From contig NZ_BEWG01000033.1 in the NCBI RefSeq assembly GCF_002723835.1, positions 873 to 55,924 of the forward strand: a stretch of 55,052 nucleotides of DNA, in the 5' to 3' direction. Origin of the DNA: Mycobacterium sp. shizuoka-1 (lineage in GTDB: Bacteria; Actinomycetota; Actinomycetes; Mycobacteriales; Mycobacteriaceae). A program made the position numbers and the translations under genes. The notes below the pieces were generated by a model that was not told the origin of the DNA, did no database searches, and saw nothing but the letters and a program-made list of their open reading frames with translations. Shown here piece after piece: positions 1 through 7,804 of this stretch (positions are counted from its first letter, which is position 1; each line of letters starts with the position of its first letter).

Positions 1-8
1 CGCCGAAA

Positions 9-539
9 TCACGCTTTGGCGAAGACGACGTCGGCGATCAATGTGGTCATCACCGGCATCATCCCGATCATGTTGCCGCTGACCCCCAGCGTGGTGCGGT
101 CGATCGTCGCCGTGGTGGTCAGCTGCACCGAGCCGTCGCCCAGCGTGGTGATCCTGGCCGGCAGCGGAAGCGGCCGGGTGATGCCCCGAACGCTGATCGT
201 GGCGGTGAGGTTGGCGGTGTCCGGGCCGGTGGGCTCCAGTGCGCTCACCTCGACGCGGATGTCGGGGTGCTGGTCGACGTCGAAGAAGTCGGCCGAGCGC
301 AGGTGCTCGTCGCGCTTCTTGATCCCGGTGGTCAACGACCCGGCCCGGATCTCCAGCTCACCGGACACCGAGTCGTCCGGGGCGAGCTGGCCCTGGCCGC
401 GCACGTCGGTGAACTCGCCGGTGACGGTGAGCAGGCCCCAGAACGTCTTGTTCTTGAACCGCACCGAGGATCGCTCGGGCGCCAGTTGCCAACGCCCGGC
501 GGCGTCGGGATTGCCGACTACAGCCTGCAGGTCGGACAT
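9..539 (-). CDS. YceI-family protein
   Basis: About 176 residues covering a YceI-like domain. Characteristic segments are the N-terminal WQLAPERSSVRFKNKTFWG strand, IKKRDEHLRSADFFDV in the middle (the family's typical K-R-D-x-H-L block) and the ISVRGITRPLPLPA region. YceI proteins form a lipocalin-like barrel that binds a long isoprenoid or fatty chain; many are secreted, but no signal peptide is visible here, so it is probably cytoplasmic. The ATG at 539 is chosen because AGGAGA lies just upstream; an ATG 18 bases earlier has no such site. It is the last gene of the tetR-led minus operon, 21 bases after the SnoaL-like gene. The ligand is unknown. Confidence 0.85.
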   Translation of the reverse strand: MSDLQAVVGNPDAAGRWQLAPERSSVRFKNKTFWGLLTVTGEFTDVRGQGQLAPDDSVSGELEIRAGSLTTGIKKRDEHLRSADFFDVDQHPDIRVEVSALEPTGPDTANLTATISVRGITRPLPLPARITTLGDGSVQLTTTATIDRTTLGVSGNMIGMMPVMTTLIADVVFAKA

Positions 540-560
540 GGATCTCCTTTCCCACACCCC

Positions 561-944
561 TCAGGGCAGCAGTGGGGACAGCTCGGCCGGATCGAGGTAT
601 TCGTCGATGCGCCGGATGAGGTCGTCTTCTCCTAGTTGCACCACCAGGCATACCCGCAGAGCCAATGTCTCACCGGTGCCGGTGGTGCAGTGCAGGATGT
701 GCTGCTGAACGAAGCCGCCGTCGAAGACGTGCCGGTCGAGTATCTCGTAGCGCCGGTCGCTGGTCACGCTGACGAACCAGTCGATGACCTTCAGCGCCCG
801 CGCCTTGTCGCGTTCGCGGCCGCCGCCTTGCCGCCATACGGTGATGTCGTCGGACCACTGCGCGCTCACGGCGGCGACGTCCCCGGCGGTGATCGCGGCG
901 AACAACTGGTCGGCGGCAGCGCGGATCCGGTTCTCGGCGGCCAT
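561..944 (-). CDS. SnoaL/NTF2-like small protein
   Basis: 127 residues from the ATG at 944. The pattern fits a cone-shaped SnoaL/NTF2 fold: an N-terminal helix (AAENRIRAAADQLFAAI), the acidic WSDDITVW segment, the hydrophobic HILHCTTGTGETLALRV strand and a final RRIDEYLDPAEL motif usual in SnoaL-like proteins. Members are isomerases, hydrolases or binding proteins, so the activity cannot be named. Its ATG overlaps the stop of the DUF6285 gene (TGATG), implying translational coupling. A longer frame reaches 1022 but its Arg/Pro-rich extension lies inside the upstream gene and is unlikely to be real. The operon suggests a role in hydroxyacyl-CoA catabolism. Confidence 0.8.
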   Translation of the reverse strand: MAAENRIRAAADQLFAAITAGDVAAVSAQWSDDITVWRQGGGRERDKARALKVIDWFVSVTSDRRYEILDRHVFDGGFVQQHILHCTTGTGETLALRVCLVVQLGEDDLIRRIDEYLDPAELSPLLP

Positions 945-1297
945 CAGCGGTGCTCTCCGTCGGGTCGGTCGTATCCGGGGTGGGCGATGGCCAGCCGATG
1001 GCGGACCAGTGTCCGCAGACATCCCATGACGTCGTCGGCGCGGTTGTCGAGTTCACCGGCGCGGATCGCCGCAGCCAGTGCGTCCTCGTCGAGGTAGCCG
1101 AGCCCGGCCAGCGCGGCCAGCGGCTCGGCGGTGCTGTCGTCGAGCAATTCGCGCTCGACGATGCGCAACGCGTTGGCCGCGACGAGGGCGTGGAAGTTGA
1201 CCGACCCGGTGGTGTTGGCGCGGACCTCTCCTTCCAGGAACTCGGCCGCGGCCGCGACCAGCTCAGCGGCGGTGGGCCGCCCGGTCAGGCCGGTCAT
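944..1297 (-). CDS. DUF6285 / LvaB-like protein
   Basis: 117 residues beginning MTGLTGRPTAAELVAAAAEF, with the conserved-looking VNFHALVAANALRIVEREL and the C-terminal CLRTLVRHRLAIAHPGY block. These look like the DUF6285 family, whose genes sit beside APH-type kinases. In Pseudomonas putida the small protein LvaB is needed by the kinase LvaA for phosphorylating 4-hydroxyvaleryl-CoA. Start and stop both overlap neighbours (ATGA with the kinase, TGATG with the SnoaL-like gene), so tight co-translation with its presumed partner is expected. Family assignment is by eye; the LvaB role is inference from context. Confidence 0.7.
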   Translation of the reverse strand: MTGLTGRPTAAELVAAAAEFLEGEVRANTTGSVNFHALVAANALRIVERELLDDSTAEPLAALAGLGYLDEDALAAAIRAGELDNRADDVMGCLRTLVRHRLAIAHPGYDRPDGEHR

Positions 1298-2265
1298 GAC
1301 GCTCCCTCCAGCAGGTCCAGAAGGTCCCATTCGGTCTCGCAGACCCGGCGCCCGATCGCGGCGAGCTCGACCGATCGGGTCTGGCCGGACAGGTGACGTT
1401 CGGCCTGGAACCGGCAGATCACCCCCCAGCGCAGGGTGGCCACCACGAGCCACCAGCGCAGCGCCTCGCGGTCGACGGGTGCTCCGCCGGCGGCTTCGTA
1501 GGCCGCGACGAACTCGTCGATACTGCCGAGCCCGCCGGCGGCCATGCCGGACGGTGCGCCGAACCGCCAGGCCCGGATGCAGAACCAGGCCAGGTCCTCA
1601 TAGATCTCGCCGATGTGGACCAGCTCCCAGTCCAGTACGGCAGCCAGGTTCGAGCCGTCCACGATCAGGTTGCCCATCCGGAAGTCACCGTGCACCAGTC
1701 GCGGGGGAGACGGTGGCGGCCGGTGTGCGGCCAGCCATCGAAATGCCCATTCGAATGTCGCTGTGGTGTCCCTCATTTCATCCAGCTGTTGCCGCCACTG
1801 TGCCACGTCGTCGTGCGCGGCCAGGCCGGGGGCGTCGGCGGCGGAGCGGTGGATCGCGGCCAGCGCCTGCGCGCACTGCCGCAACAGCGCGGCCCTACCG
1901 TCGTCGTCGAGTTGGCGTTGGATGCGGCGCACGATGGTCTCGCCGGCGATCGCACCGCAGATCAAGAACGGATTGCCCAGTGCGTCAACAGAATCGGAGG
2001 CGATCAGTACGTCGGGAACCGGCGCACCGGCCGCCGCGGCGGCGGTCTGAACGGCCGCCTCCAACTCCATTCCGGCGTGCAGGTCGTCGGGCTGGCCGGT
2101 TCGCAGGATCAGGGGGCGCCGGGTCGACCCGGTCACCGCGTCGAACGCCCACGTGGTGCGGCTGGCTCCGCCGGTGAGCGCGCGCAGGTTGTCGATCTCG
2201 GTGGCCGCACCCAGCAGCGGTCGCAGCACCTGGGCCAGATCGTCGGACAGCGTCTCTGCGGTCAC
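1294..2265 (-). CDS. APH-like phosphotransferase (LvaA/ACAD10-ACAD11 kinase type)
   Basis: 323 residues from a GTG at 2265, three bases after the dehydrogenase stop. Kinase features: LTGGASRTTWAFDA nucleotide loop near residue 30, the catalytic-loop LVHGDFRMGNLIVDG and the metal-binding VLDWELVHIG. This is the aminoglycoside-phosphotransferase/choline-kinase fold. In animals the same domain is fused to an acyl-CoA dehydrogenase (ACAD10/ACAD11), and in Pseudomonas LvaA phosphorylates 4-hydroxyacyl-CoA. Here it lies directly between an acyl-CoA dehydrogenase gene and a DUF6285 gene, so phosphorylation of a hydroxyacyl-CoA is the preferred function over antibiotic resistance. The open frame continues 5' to 2529 only as a shadow of the dehydrogenase. 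Confidence 0.82.
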   Translation of the reverse strand: MTAETLSDDLAQVLRPLLGAATEIDNLRALTGGASRTTWAFDAVTGSTRRPLILRTGQPDDLHAGMELEAAVQTAAAAAGAPVPDVLIASDSVDALGNPFLICGAIAGETIVRRIQRQLDDDGRAALLRQCAQALAAIHRSAADAPGLAAHDDVAQWRQQLDEMRDTTATFEWAFRWLAAHRPPPSPPRLVHGDFRMGNLIVDGSNLAAVLDWELVHIGEIYEDLAWFCIRAWRFGAPSGMAAGGLGSIDEFVAAYEAAGGAPVDREALRWWLVVATLRWGVICRFQAERHLSGQTRSVELAAIGRRVCETEWDLLDLLEGAS

Positions 2266-2266
2266 G

Positions 2267-3511
2267 TCAGCGGGCCGGCTTGCCGAACTTGAACATCCGC
2301 TGAGCGACCCGGCGCATTTGGATCTCCTCGGCGCCCTCGGTGATTCGGTAGCGGCGGTGATGGCGATAGATGTGTTCGAAGGGCTCATGGCGGCTGTAGC
2401 CGACACCACCGTGCACCTGCATGGCCCGGTCGGCCGCGTCGCATACCAGGCGGTTGGCGCGGTAGTTGGCCATCGACACCTTGTCGGACACTTCCAGGTG
2501 GTGGTTGCGGTCGAGTTCCCACGCGGCATAGCGGACCAGCAGCCGCACCATCTGGGCCTCGGTCTGCAGCTCCACCAGCGGCCACTGGACCGCCTGGTTG
2601 ACCGACAGCGGCTTGCCGAACGTCACCCGCTTACCCGCATACTCCACAGCGCGATCGATGCAGTGCTGGGCGGCGCCCAGGCTGCTGGCTGCCTGGCGAA
2701 TCCTGTTCTCGTGCAGGAAGGTCTGGGCCACCTCCAGGCCGTGGTCGAGTTCGCCGAGGACGGCGTCGGCCGGTACTCGCACATCGCGGAGTTCGACCTC
2801 GGCGTGGTCGGTGGGCATGTTGAACGTCCACCAGTAGAACGGCACCTCGAAGCCCTTGGCGTCGCACGGGACCAGGAACGCGGTGATGCCGCGGGCTTGG
2901 CCGGGCTCGCCGGAGGTGCGGGCGAACACCAGATCGTGGGTGGCTCGGTGCACCCCGGTGTTCCAGCGTTTGGAGCCGTTGATCACCCAGTCGTCGCCGT
3001 CGCGTTCGGCGCGGGTCTCCAGCCAGGTGGCGTCCGAGCCGTGGTCGGGTTCGGTGAGGCCGAACGCCATCGAGCGCGTGCCGGTCAGCATCGCTTCGAT
3101 CCACTCGCTCTTCTGCTCGTCGGTGCCGAACCGGTCCATCATGATGACCTGCGGGAAGTTGCCGACGATCGACGACTCGTCCTGCAGGTCGTTGTGCAGC
3201 CCGAGGCCCTTGTGCGCCAGATGTTCCCGGATGACGGCCATGTCCAGGTTGGTGCCGTCGCGTCCGCCGAACTTCGACGGAAGCCCGTAGCGCAGCCAGC
3301 CGGCCTTGTCGGCCCGGCGGCGCATCTCGTCGAGCAGGTCCTCCCATTCGCGGCGGGGGATGCCGCCGTTTTCGACATCGGTGCGGGCGAATTCGCGGCG
3401 CTCGTCGAAGTACTGCATGTGTTCGCGCTCAAGCGGTTTGATCTCGGCCTCGATGAAGGCGTCCATCTCGGCCAGCAGCGCCGGAAGATGGTCGGGCAGG
3501 GTGAAATCCAC
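2267..3511 (-). CDS. Acyl-CoA dehydrogenase (ACAD11/LvaC-like context)
   Basis: 414 residues. The N-terminal helical domain (LPALLAEMDAFIEAEIKPLE), the FAD-binding MAFGLTEPDHGSD and NGSKRWNTG strands and the C-terminal HGGVGYSRHEPFEHIYRHHR with YRITEGAEEIQ are typical of acyl-CoA dehydrogenases; the Glu of ITEGAEE occupies the usual catalytic-base region. GTG at 3511 is preferred because GGAG lies six bases upstream; a TTG at 3523 is the alternative. It follows tetR almost directly and is followed within three bases by the kinase gene. FAD-dependent desaturation, or phosphate elimination in an LvaC-like path, is the probable reaction. Confidence 0.88.
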   Translation of the reverse strand: MDFTLPDHLPALLAEMDAFIEAEIKPLEREHMQYFDERREFARTDVENGGIPRREWEDLLDEMRRRADKAGWLRYGLPSKFGGRDGTNLDMAVIREHLAHKGLGLHNDLQDESSIVGNFPQVIMMDRFGTDEQKSEWIEAMLTGTRSMAFGLTEPDHGSDATWLETRAERDGDDWVINGSKRWNTGVHRATHDLVFARTSGEPGQARGITAFLVPCDAKGFEVPFYWWTFNMPTDHAEVELRDVRVPADAVLGELDHGLEVAQTFLHENRIRQAASSLGAAQHCIDRAVEYAGKRVTFGKPLSVNQAVQWPLVELQTEAQMVRLLVRYAAWELDRNHHLEVSDKVSMANYRANRLVCDAADRAMQVHGGVGYSRHEPFEHIYRHHRRYRITEGAEEIQMRRVAQRMFKFGKPAR

Positions 3512-3528
3512 GTTGATCTCCAATCACA

Positions 3529-4188
3529 TCAGAAGCCGTAGAGCGTTTTCTTCCAAATGGTGGACAGGGTAGTGACGGCCTCGCCATCGGTGAGTCGCAG
3601 GCCCAAGCCCGCGCTGTCCGGGCGCAGGCACACGGTGGTGAACTGTTCGAACAGCAGCGCGATCGCCAGGGCGGTGTGCTCGGGCTGCAGGCCGGCGGCA
3701 TAGCCATGGTCCTGGGCCCGGCGCACCGATGCGGTGACGATGTCGATACCGAACTGGCGGAACTGATTCTGCAGCGCGGCGAACCGGGGTTCGGTGGCGG
3801 CAAGTTGGTCGACGGCGACCATGATGCCGATGTTCTGTTTGAACATCTCCCAGTATGCGGTCACGACGGTGACGAAAAAGCTTGTGTCGTCCGGGGACTC
3901 GGGAAGATGCAAGCGCAGGCCGGACGGCAGGACGACATCGTGCAGAAAGGAGTCGGCCAGCGCCGCCAGCAGATCTTCCTTGTCATCGAAGTAGCGGTAG
4001 AACACCGCGGGCGATCGGCCGACGGCCGCGGTGATATCCACCAGGGTGGTGCCGTGAAATCCCCGCTCGGCGAAGAGCTTACGAGCTGCGTCTTCGATCG
4101 CCCGGCGGGTCTGTCTGCCTTTGGAGCTCAATGCGCGCGGGCCGTCGCTGGCCCCGTCCGCGATCGGCGGACGGCTGGACGGTTCCAT
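3529..4188 (-). CDS. TetR-family regulator of the acyl-CoA dehydrogenase operon
   Basis: 219 residues. The HTH is at about residues 27-72 (RRAIEDAARKLFAERGFHGTT, then VGRSPAVFYRYFDDKEDLL). The C-terminal ligand domain is helical and ends KKTLYGF. It is the first gene of a six-gene minus operon and its stop is only 17 bases from the chosen dehydrogenase start. An imperfect inverted repeat at 4215-4238, just upstream of its ATG, is nearly the same as a perfect one at 10173-10198 in front of the dioxygenase operon, so this protein probably represses itself and both operons in response to an acyl-CoA or aromatic ligand. Confidence 0.88.
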   Translation of the reverse strand: MEPSSRPPIADGASDGPRALSSKGRQTRRAIEDAARKLFAERGFHGTTLVDITAAVGRSPAVFYRYFDDKEDLLAALADSFLHDVVLPSGLRLHLPESPDDTSFFVTVVTAYWEMFKQNIGIMVAVDQLAATEPRFAALQNQFRQFGIDIVTASVRRAQDHGYAAGLQPEHTALAIALLFEQFTTVCLRPDSAGLGLRLTDGEAVTTLSTIWKKTLYGF

Positions 4189-4214
4189 AGGTTGGCCCCC
4201 GTGCTTGCCGGTGC

Positions 4215-4238
4215 AAAACTAAAGCTGACGTTACTTTT
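4215..4238. promoter_or_regulatory. Putative TetR operator, copy 1
   Basis: AAAACTAA, eight bases, TTACTTTT: an inverted repeat with one mismatch, followed by TTTTTGTTT-type sequence. It lies 27 bases upstream of the tetR ATG and about 185 upstream of the cyclopropane-synthase-like gene. The near-identical site at 10173-10198 has perfect arms. The binding protein is inferred, not shown. Confidence 0.6.
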
Positions 4239-4422
4239 TGTTTCGCCGGTTTTCAAGAGCGCGGCGCTCCCTGAGAATTCGTGTTGACCTGGTGCAACGC
4301 ACCCGACGGCCGCGTCGGGGCGCCGTTCTTGACATCGGTGCGTAAGCTTGAACGCGGGTTGGGGAGGCTCTTGAACAGACTGGAGCTGCGCAAAATCACA
4401 GCACACGTCGAAGGCTATTCCC

Positions 4423-5304
4423 TTGTCACAACCAGCGAGCACCGCACCTGTCCTGAAGCCGCACTTCGAAGACGTCCAGTCGCACTACGACCTGTCTGAC
4501 GAGTTCTTCCGGCTCTTCCTCGATCCGACGCAGACGTACAGCTGCGCGTACTTCGAACGCGACGACATGACGTTGCAGGAAGCGCAGCTGGCGAAGATCG
4601 ACCTGTCGCTCGGCAAACTCGGCCTGCAGCCCGGTATGACCCTGCTCGACGTCGGCTGCGGCTGGGGCGCAACGATGCGCCGGGCGATCGAAAAGTACGA
4701 CGTGAACGTCGTCGGGCTCACGCTGAGCCGCAATCAGCAGGCTCACGTCGAACGGTCCTTCGCCGAGATGGACACCCCGCGCAGCCGCCGGGTGCTGCTC
4801 CAGGGCTGGGAGCAGTTCTCCGAGCCGGTGGACCGCATCGTGTCGATCGGCGCTTTCGAACACTTCGGCGCAGACCGCTATCCCGCATTCTTCGACTTCG
4901 CCTACGACGTGCTGCCCGCCGACGGCGTGATGATGCTGCACTCCATCATGCAGATCCCGAGGGCCGAGATGGAGGCGCGCGGGCTGCCCATCACGATGAG
5001 CATGCTGCGGTTCTTCAAGTTCATCTCGGTGGAGATCTTCCCCGGCGGCCACCTGCCGACCCGGGGTCTGGTTCAAGAACTGTCCGGCAAGGCCGGTTTC
5101 ACCGTCGATCGGATCCAGTCGCTCGAGCAGCACTACGCCAAGACGCTCGACCTGTGGGCAGCGGCCCTCGAGTCCCGCCGCGACGAGGCCATCGCGATCC
5201 AGTCCGAAGAGGTCTACGACCGCTACATGAAGTACCTCACCGGCTGCGCTGACTTGTTCCGTAACCGCTATACCGACGTCTGTCAGTTCACGCTGAGCAA
5301 GTGA
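4423..5304 (+). CDS. Mycolic acid cyclopropane synthase / methyltransferase family (CmaA/PcaA/UmaA-like)
   Basis: 293 residues from a TTG at 4423 with GAAGG about nine bases upstream. SAM-binding motif LLDVGCGWGATMRRA at about residue 74, LTLSRNQQAH after it, then SIGAFEHFG, IFPGGHLP and the C-terminal YMKYLTGCADLFRNRYTDVCQFTL that marks the mycolate methyltransferase group. These enzymes add methyl or methylene groups to double bonds of AcpM-bound meromycolate chains. The exact paralogue (cmaA2, pcaA, umaA) cannot be fixed by eye. It is transcribed opposite the tetR operon and converges on the S4 gene 10 bases after its stop. Confidence 0.87.
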   Translation: MSQPASTAPVLKPHFEDVQSHYDLSDEFFRLFLDPTQTYSCAYFERDDMTLQEAQLAKIDLSLGKLGLQPGMTLLDVGCGWGATMRRAIEKYDVNVVGLTLSRNQQAHVERSFAEMDTPRSRRVLLQGWEQFSEPVDRIVSIGAFEHFGADRYPAFFDFAYDVLPADGVMMLHSIMQIPRAEMEARGLPITMSMLRFFKFISVEIFPGGHLPTRGLVQELSGKAGFTVDRIQSLEQHYAKTLDLWAAALESRRDEAIAIQSEEVYDRYMKYLTGCADLFRNRYTDVCQFTLSK

Positions 5305-5314
5305 GCCCGGCGGG

Positions 5315-5680
5315 TCATCGCAGGCCCGCGCGCCACCTGTCCAGCGCCCGGCGTTCGCGCTTGGTCGGACGACCCGCGCCGCGCTCGCGAGCCGCCACCG
5401 GTATCACCGGAATCTTGGGCGGCGCGGGAGTGCGGTCCAGATAGCAGGTCGCGGCGTCGACCGCGCCGACCCGCTTCGGTATCGCCCGCACCACCTCCAC
5501 GACCCGCGTCGTGTCGCCCACCAGGGCCCGAACCACGTCGCCGGGGGAGACCGTCGTCGAGGGCTTGGCCACCCGGTCGTTGACCCGCACGTGCCCGCCC
5601 CGGCACGCCGCGGCCGCGTCGGGACGGGTTTTGGTCAGCCGCACCGCCCACAACCATCGATCCACCCGGGTCGAGTCCAT
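5315..5680 (-). CDS. S4-domain RNA-binding protein (HslR-like)
   Basis: 121 residues. The S4 fold is seen at residues 1-60: TRVDRWLWAVRLTKTRPDAA, GGHVRVNDRVAKPST, VSPGDVV. A basic tail (GRPTKRERRALDRWRAGLR) follows. HslR/Hsp15-like proteins bind structured RNA, in E. coli stalled 50S subunits. It is the last gene of the minus operon, 16 bases after the HMG-CoA-lyase-like gene. A longer upstream frame overlaps that gene; ATG 5680 fits the S4 start. The link to the metabolic genes is probably only positional. Confidence 0.83.
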   Translation of the reverse strand: MDSTRVDRWLWAVRLTKTRPDAAAACRGGHVRVNDRVAKPSTTVSPGDVVRALVGDTTRVVEVVRAIPKRVGAVDAATCYLDRTPAPPKIPVIPVAARERGAGRPTKRERRALDRWRAGLR

Positions 5681-5696
5681 GAGGGGCGGCGTCCGC

Positions 5697-6602
5697 TCAG
5701 TCCCGGATCCGGTCGCCGGCGCGCAGCAGCGCGCTGGGCAGCGGATGGCCGACGGCCGATTGTGCGACGGCGGCGGCGCGGATCGCGGTGTCGAGGTCGA
5801 CGTCCACACCGATGCCGCTGTCGCGCAACAGATAGACCAGGTCTTCGGTGGCGATGTTGCCGCTGGCACCCGGCGCGAACGGGCAACCACCCAGCCCGCC
5901 GACCGACGAGTCGAGCCTGCTCACACCGGCCGTCACCGCGGCGTAGGCGCTGGCCAAGCCGGCCCCGCGGGTGTTGTGGAAATGGGCGCCCAACGGCAGG
6001 TCGCCGATGCGCGGTGCCACCTGATCGATCAGTGCGGTGACCCGCCCCGGGGTCGTGGTGCCGATCGTGTCGGCGATCGCCAGCCGGTCGGCACCGAATT
6101 CGCATGCGGCGTCGACGATCTGGAGCACGCGATGCGGTGGGGTCGGCCCGTCGAACGGGCAGTCCCAGGCGGTGGCGATGATCACCTCGACGGTCACGTC
6201 CGCGTCGTGGGCGATCGCCACGATCTCGGCGATCTGCGCGGTGGCCTCCGCGCTACTGCGCCCGACGTTGGCCCGGCTGTGCCCGTCGGCCGCCGACACC
6301 ACGTACTCCAGCGAGCGCAGGCCGGCCGCGATCGCGCGCCTGGCACCGTTGGGGCTGGCCACCAGTGCGGAGAACTCGATGTCGGGATAGTCGCCGAGGC
6401 GGGCGGCCAACTCGGGCGCGTCGGCCAATGCCGGAACCTTCGACGGCGAGACGAACGCCGTCGCCTCCACTTCGCGAACCCCGGTCGCGGCGATGGCATC
6501 GAGCAGTTCCAGCTTGGCCGACAACGGAATCGGGTCTTCGATCTGCAGGCCGTCGCGCAGGGCGACCTCGCGGATCGTGACATGGTCGGGCAGCCGGCTC
6601 AC
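5697..6602 (-). CDS. HMG-CoA lyase-like enzyme
   Basis: 301 residues from a GTG at 6602 that overlaps the stop of the CoA-transferase gene (GTGA). HMGL-like TIM barrel: IREVALRDGLQIE at the N-terminus (Arg-Asp of the active site), VEATAFVSPSKVP, IADTIGTTTPGRV, HFHNTRGAGLASA (metal-binding His-x-His) and SSVGGLGGCPFAPGASGN, which holds the HMG-CoA lyase signature Cys. The expected reaction is retro-aldol cleavage of 3-hydroxy-3-methylglutaryl-CoA or a similar branched 3-hydroxyacyl-CoA. With the dioxygenase, hydrolase and CoA-transferase it suggests breakdown of an aromatic or branched acid. Confidence 0.9.
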   Translation of the reverse strand: MSRLPDHVTIREVALRDGLQIEDPIPLSAKLELLDAIAATGVREVEATAFVSPSKVPALADAPELAARLGDYPDIEFSALVASPNGARRAIAAGLRSLEYVVSAADGHSRANVGRSSAEATAQIAEIVAIAHDADVTVEVIIATAWDCPFDGPTPPHRVLQIVDAACEFGADRLAIADTIGTTTPGRVTALIDQVAPRIGDLPLGAHFHNTRGAGLASAYAAVTAGVSRLDSSVGGLGGCPFAPGASGNIATEDLVYLLRDSGIGVDVDLDTAIRAAAVAQSAVGHPLPSALLRAGDRIRD

Positions 6603-7804
6603 AGCACCCCCGCGGACTCGAGGTCGGCGATCTCGCCGCCGGTCAGGCCCAGCAGGCCCGAGTAGACCTCGGTGTTGTGCTGACCGGGGCGGGCGGACCC
6701 GGCCGACCGGATGGTGCCGGGCGACTCCGAGAGCACTGGAACCACGCCCGGCCCCTTGACATTTCGGCCGATCCGTTCGTCCCAGTGGTCGGCGATCATC
6801 CCGCGGGAGAGCAACTGGGGGTCGGTGACGACCTCGGCGACGGTGTTGATCGGGCCGCTGATCACACCGGCTTCGCTCAAGGTGGCGATGATGTCATCGG
6901 GTTCGCGGGCGGCGGCCCAGTCGCCGATGATCGCGTCGAGCTCGTCCTGATTACGGCCCCGGGCAACGTGATTGACAAATCGCTCGTCGTCGGCGAGTTC
7001 GGGCTGACCCATCGCCGCGCACAACCGGCGAAACACCGTGTCCTGGTTGGCGGCGATCACCACCCAGCTGCCGTCGGCGCTGCGATAGATGTTCGACGGT
7101 GCGATGCCTTCCAGCCGGGTGCCCGACGGTCCGCGGACCACGCCACCGATGTCGTAGTCCGGAATCGTCGATTCCTGCACCGCCAGACAGGATTCGGTCA
7201 GTGCCGCGTCGACGACCTGTCCCTCGCCGGTGACGGTGCGCCGGTACAACGCCGCCAGTGCGCCCTGCGCGGCGAACATCCCGGCCAGGCTGTCGCCGAG
7301 CGACAGGGCCAGCCGTGGCGGGGGGCCGCCGGGAAAACCGTTCATGTGCCGCAGCCCGCTGGCGGCCTCGGCCACCGAGGCATAGCCGGCCTTCTTGGCC
7401 TCCGGGCCGGTCTGGCCGTACCCGGATACTCGCACCAGGATGATGCCCCGGTTGCGTTCGCGCAGAACGTCATAGCCGAGGTCCCACTTCTCCAGGGTGC
7501 CGGGCCGGAAGTTCTCCACGATGATGTCGGAGCGTTCCACCAGATCGAGAAACAGGTCGCGGCCACGAGATTCGCGCAGGTTGAGGGTGATGGCTTTCTT
7601 GTTCCGGGCGTGCACCGTCCAGAAGAAGTGATGGCCCTCGAGTTCGGCTTGACCCCAGGTGCGCAGGGGATCGGGGGCGCCGGGCGGTTCGATCTTGATC
7701 ACTTCGGCGCCCATGTCGCCGAGCAGGCGGCCGGCGAACGGTCCCGAGATCAGGGTGCCGACCTCGATCACCCGAATGCCGTCGAGCGAACCTGTTGGTG
7801 TCAC
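6599..7804 (-). CDS. Family III (CaiB/BaiF) CoA-transferase
   Basis: 401 residues from a GTG at 7804, directly abutting the hydrolase stop. Family III features: LDGIRVIEVGTLISGPFAG at the N-terminus, GAEVIKIEPPGAPDPLR, NKKAITLNLRESRGRDL, and LSLGDSLAGMFAAQGALAAL, which contains the expected catalytic Asp. These enzymes move CoA between carboxylic acids through an aspartyl-anhydride intermediate. It should activate the acid that the HMG-CoA-lyase-like protein, whose gene overlaps by four bases, then cleaves. The substrate is not deducible. Confidence 0.9.
   Translation of the reverse strand: MTPTGSLDGIRVIEVGTLISGPFAGRLLGDMGAEVIKIEPPGAPDPLRTWGQAELEGHHFFWTVHARNKKAITLNLRESRGRDLFLDLVERSDIIVENFRPGTLEKWDLGYDVLRERNRGIILVRVSGYGQTGPEAKKAGYASVAEAASGLRHMNGFPGGPPPRLALSLGDSLAGMFAAQGALAALYRRTVTGEGQVVDAALTESCLAVQESTIPDYDIGGVVRGPSGTRLEGIAPSNIYRSADGSWVVIAANQDTVFRRLCAAMGQPELADDERFVNHVARGRNQDELDAIIGDWAAAREPDDIIATLSEAGVISGPINTVAEVVTDPQLLSRGMIADHWDERIGRNVKGPGVVPVLSESPGTIRSAGSARPGQHNTEVYSGLLGLTGGEIADLESAGVL

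Noticed and set aside
2153..3541. 462-aa plus-strand frame opposite the acyl-CoA dehydrogenase
   Set aside because: Antisense shadow; no domain recognised, while the minus frame carries full ACAD motifs.
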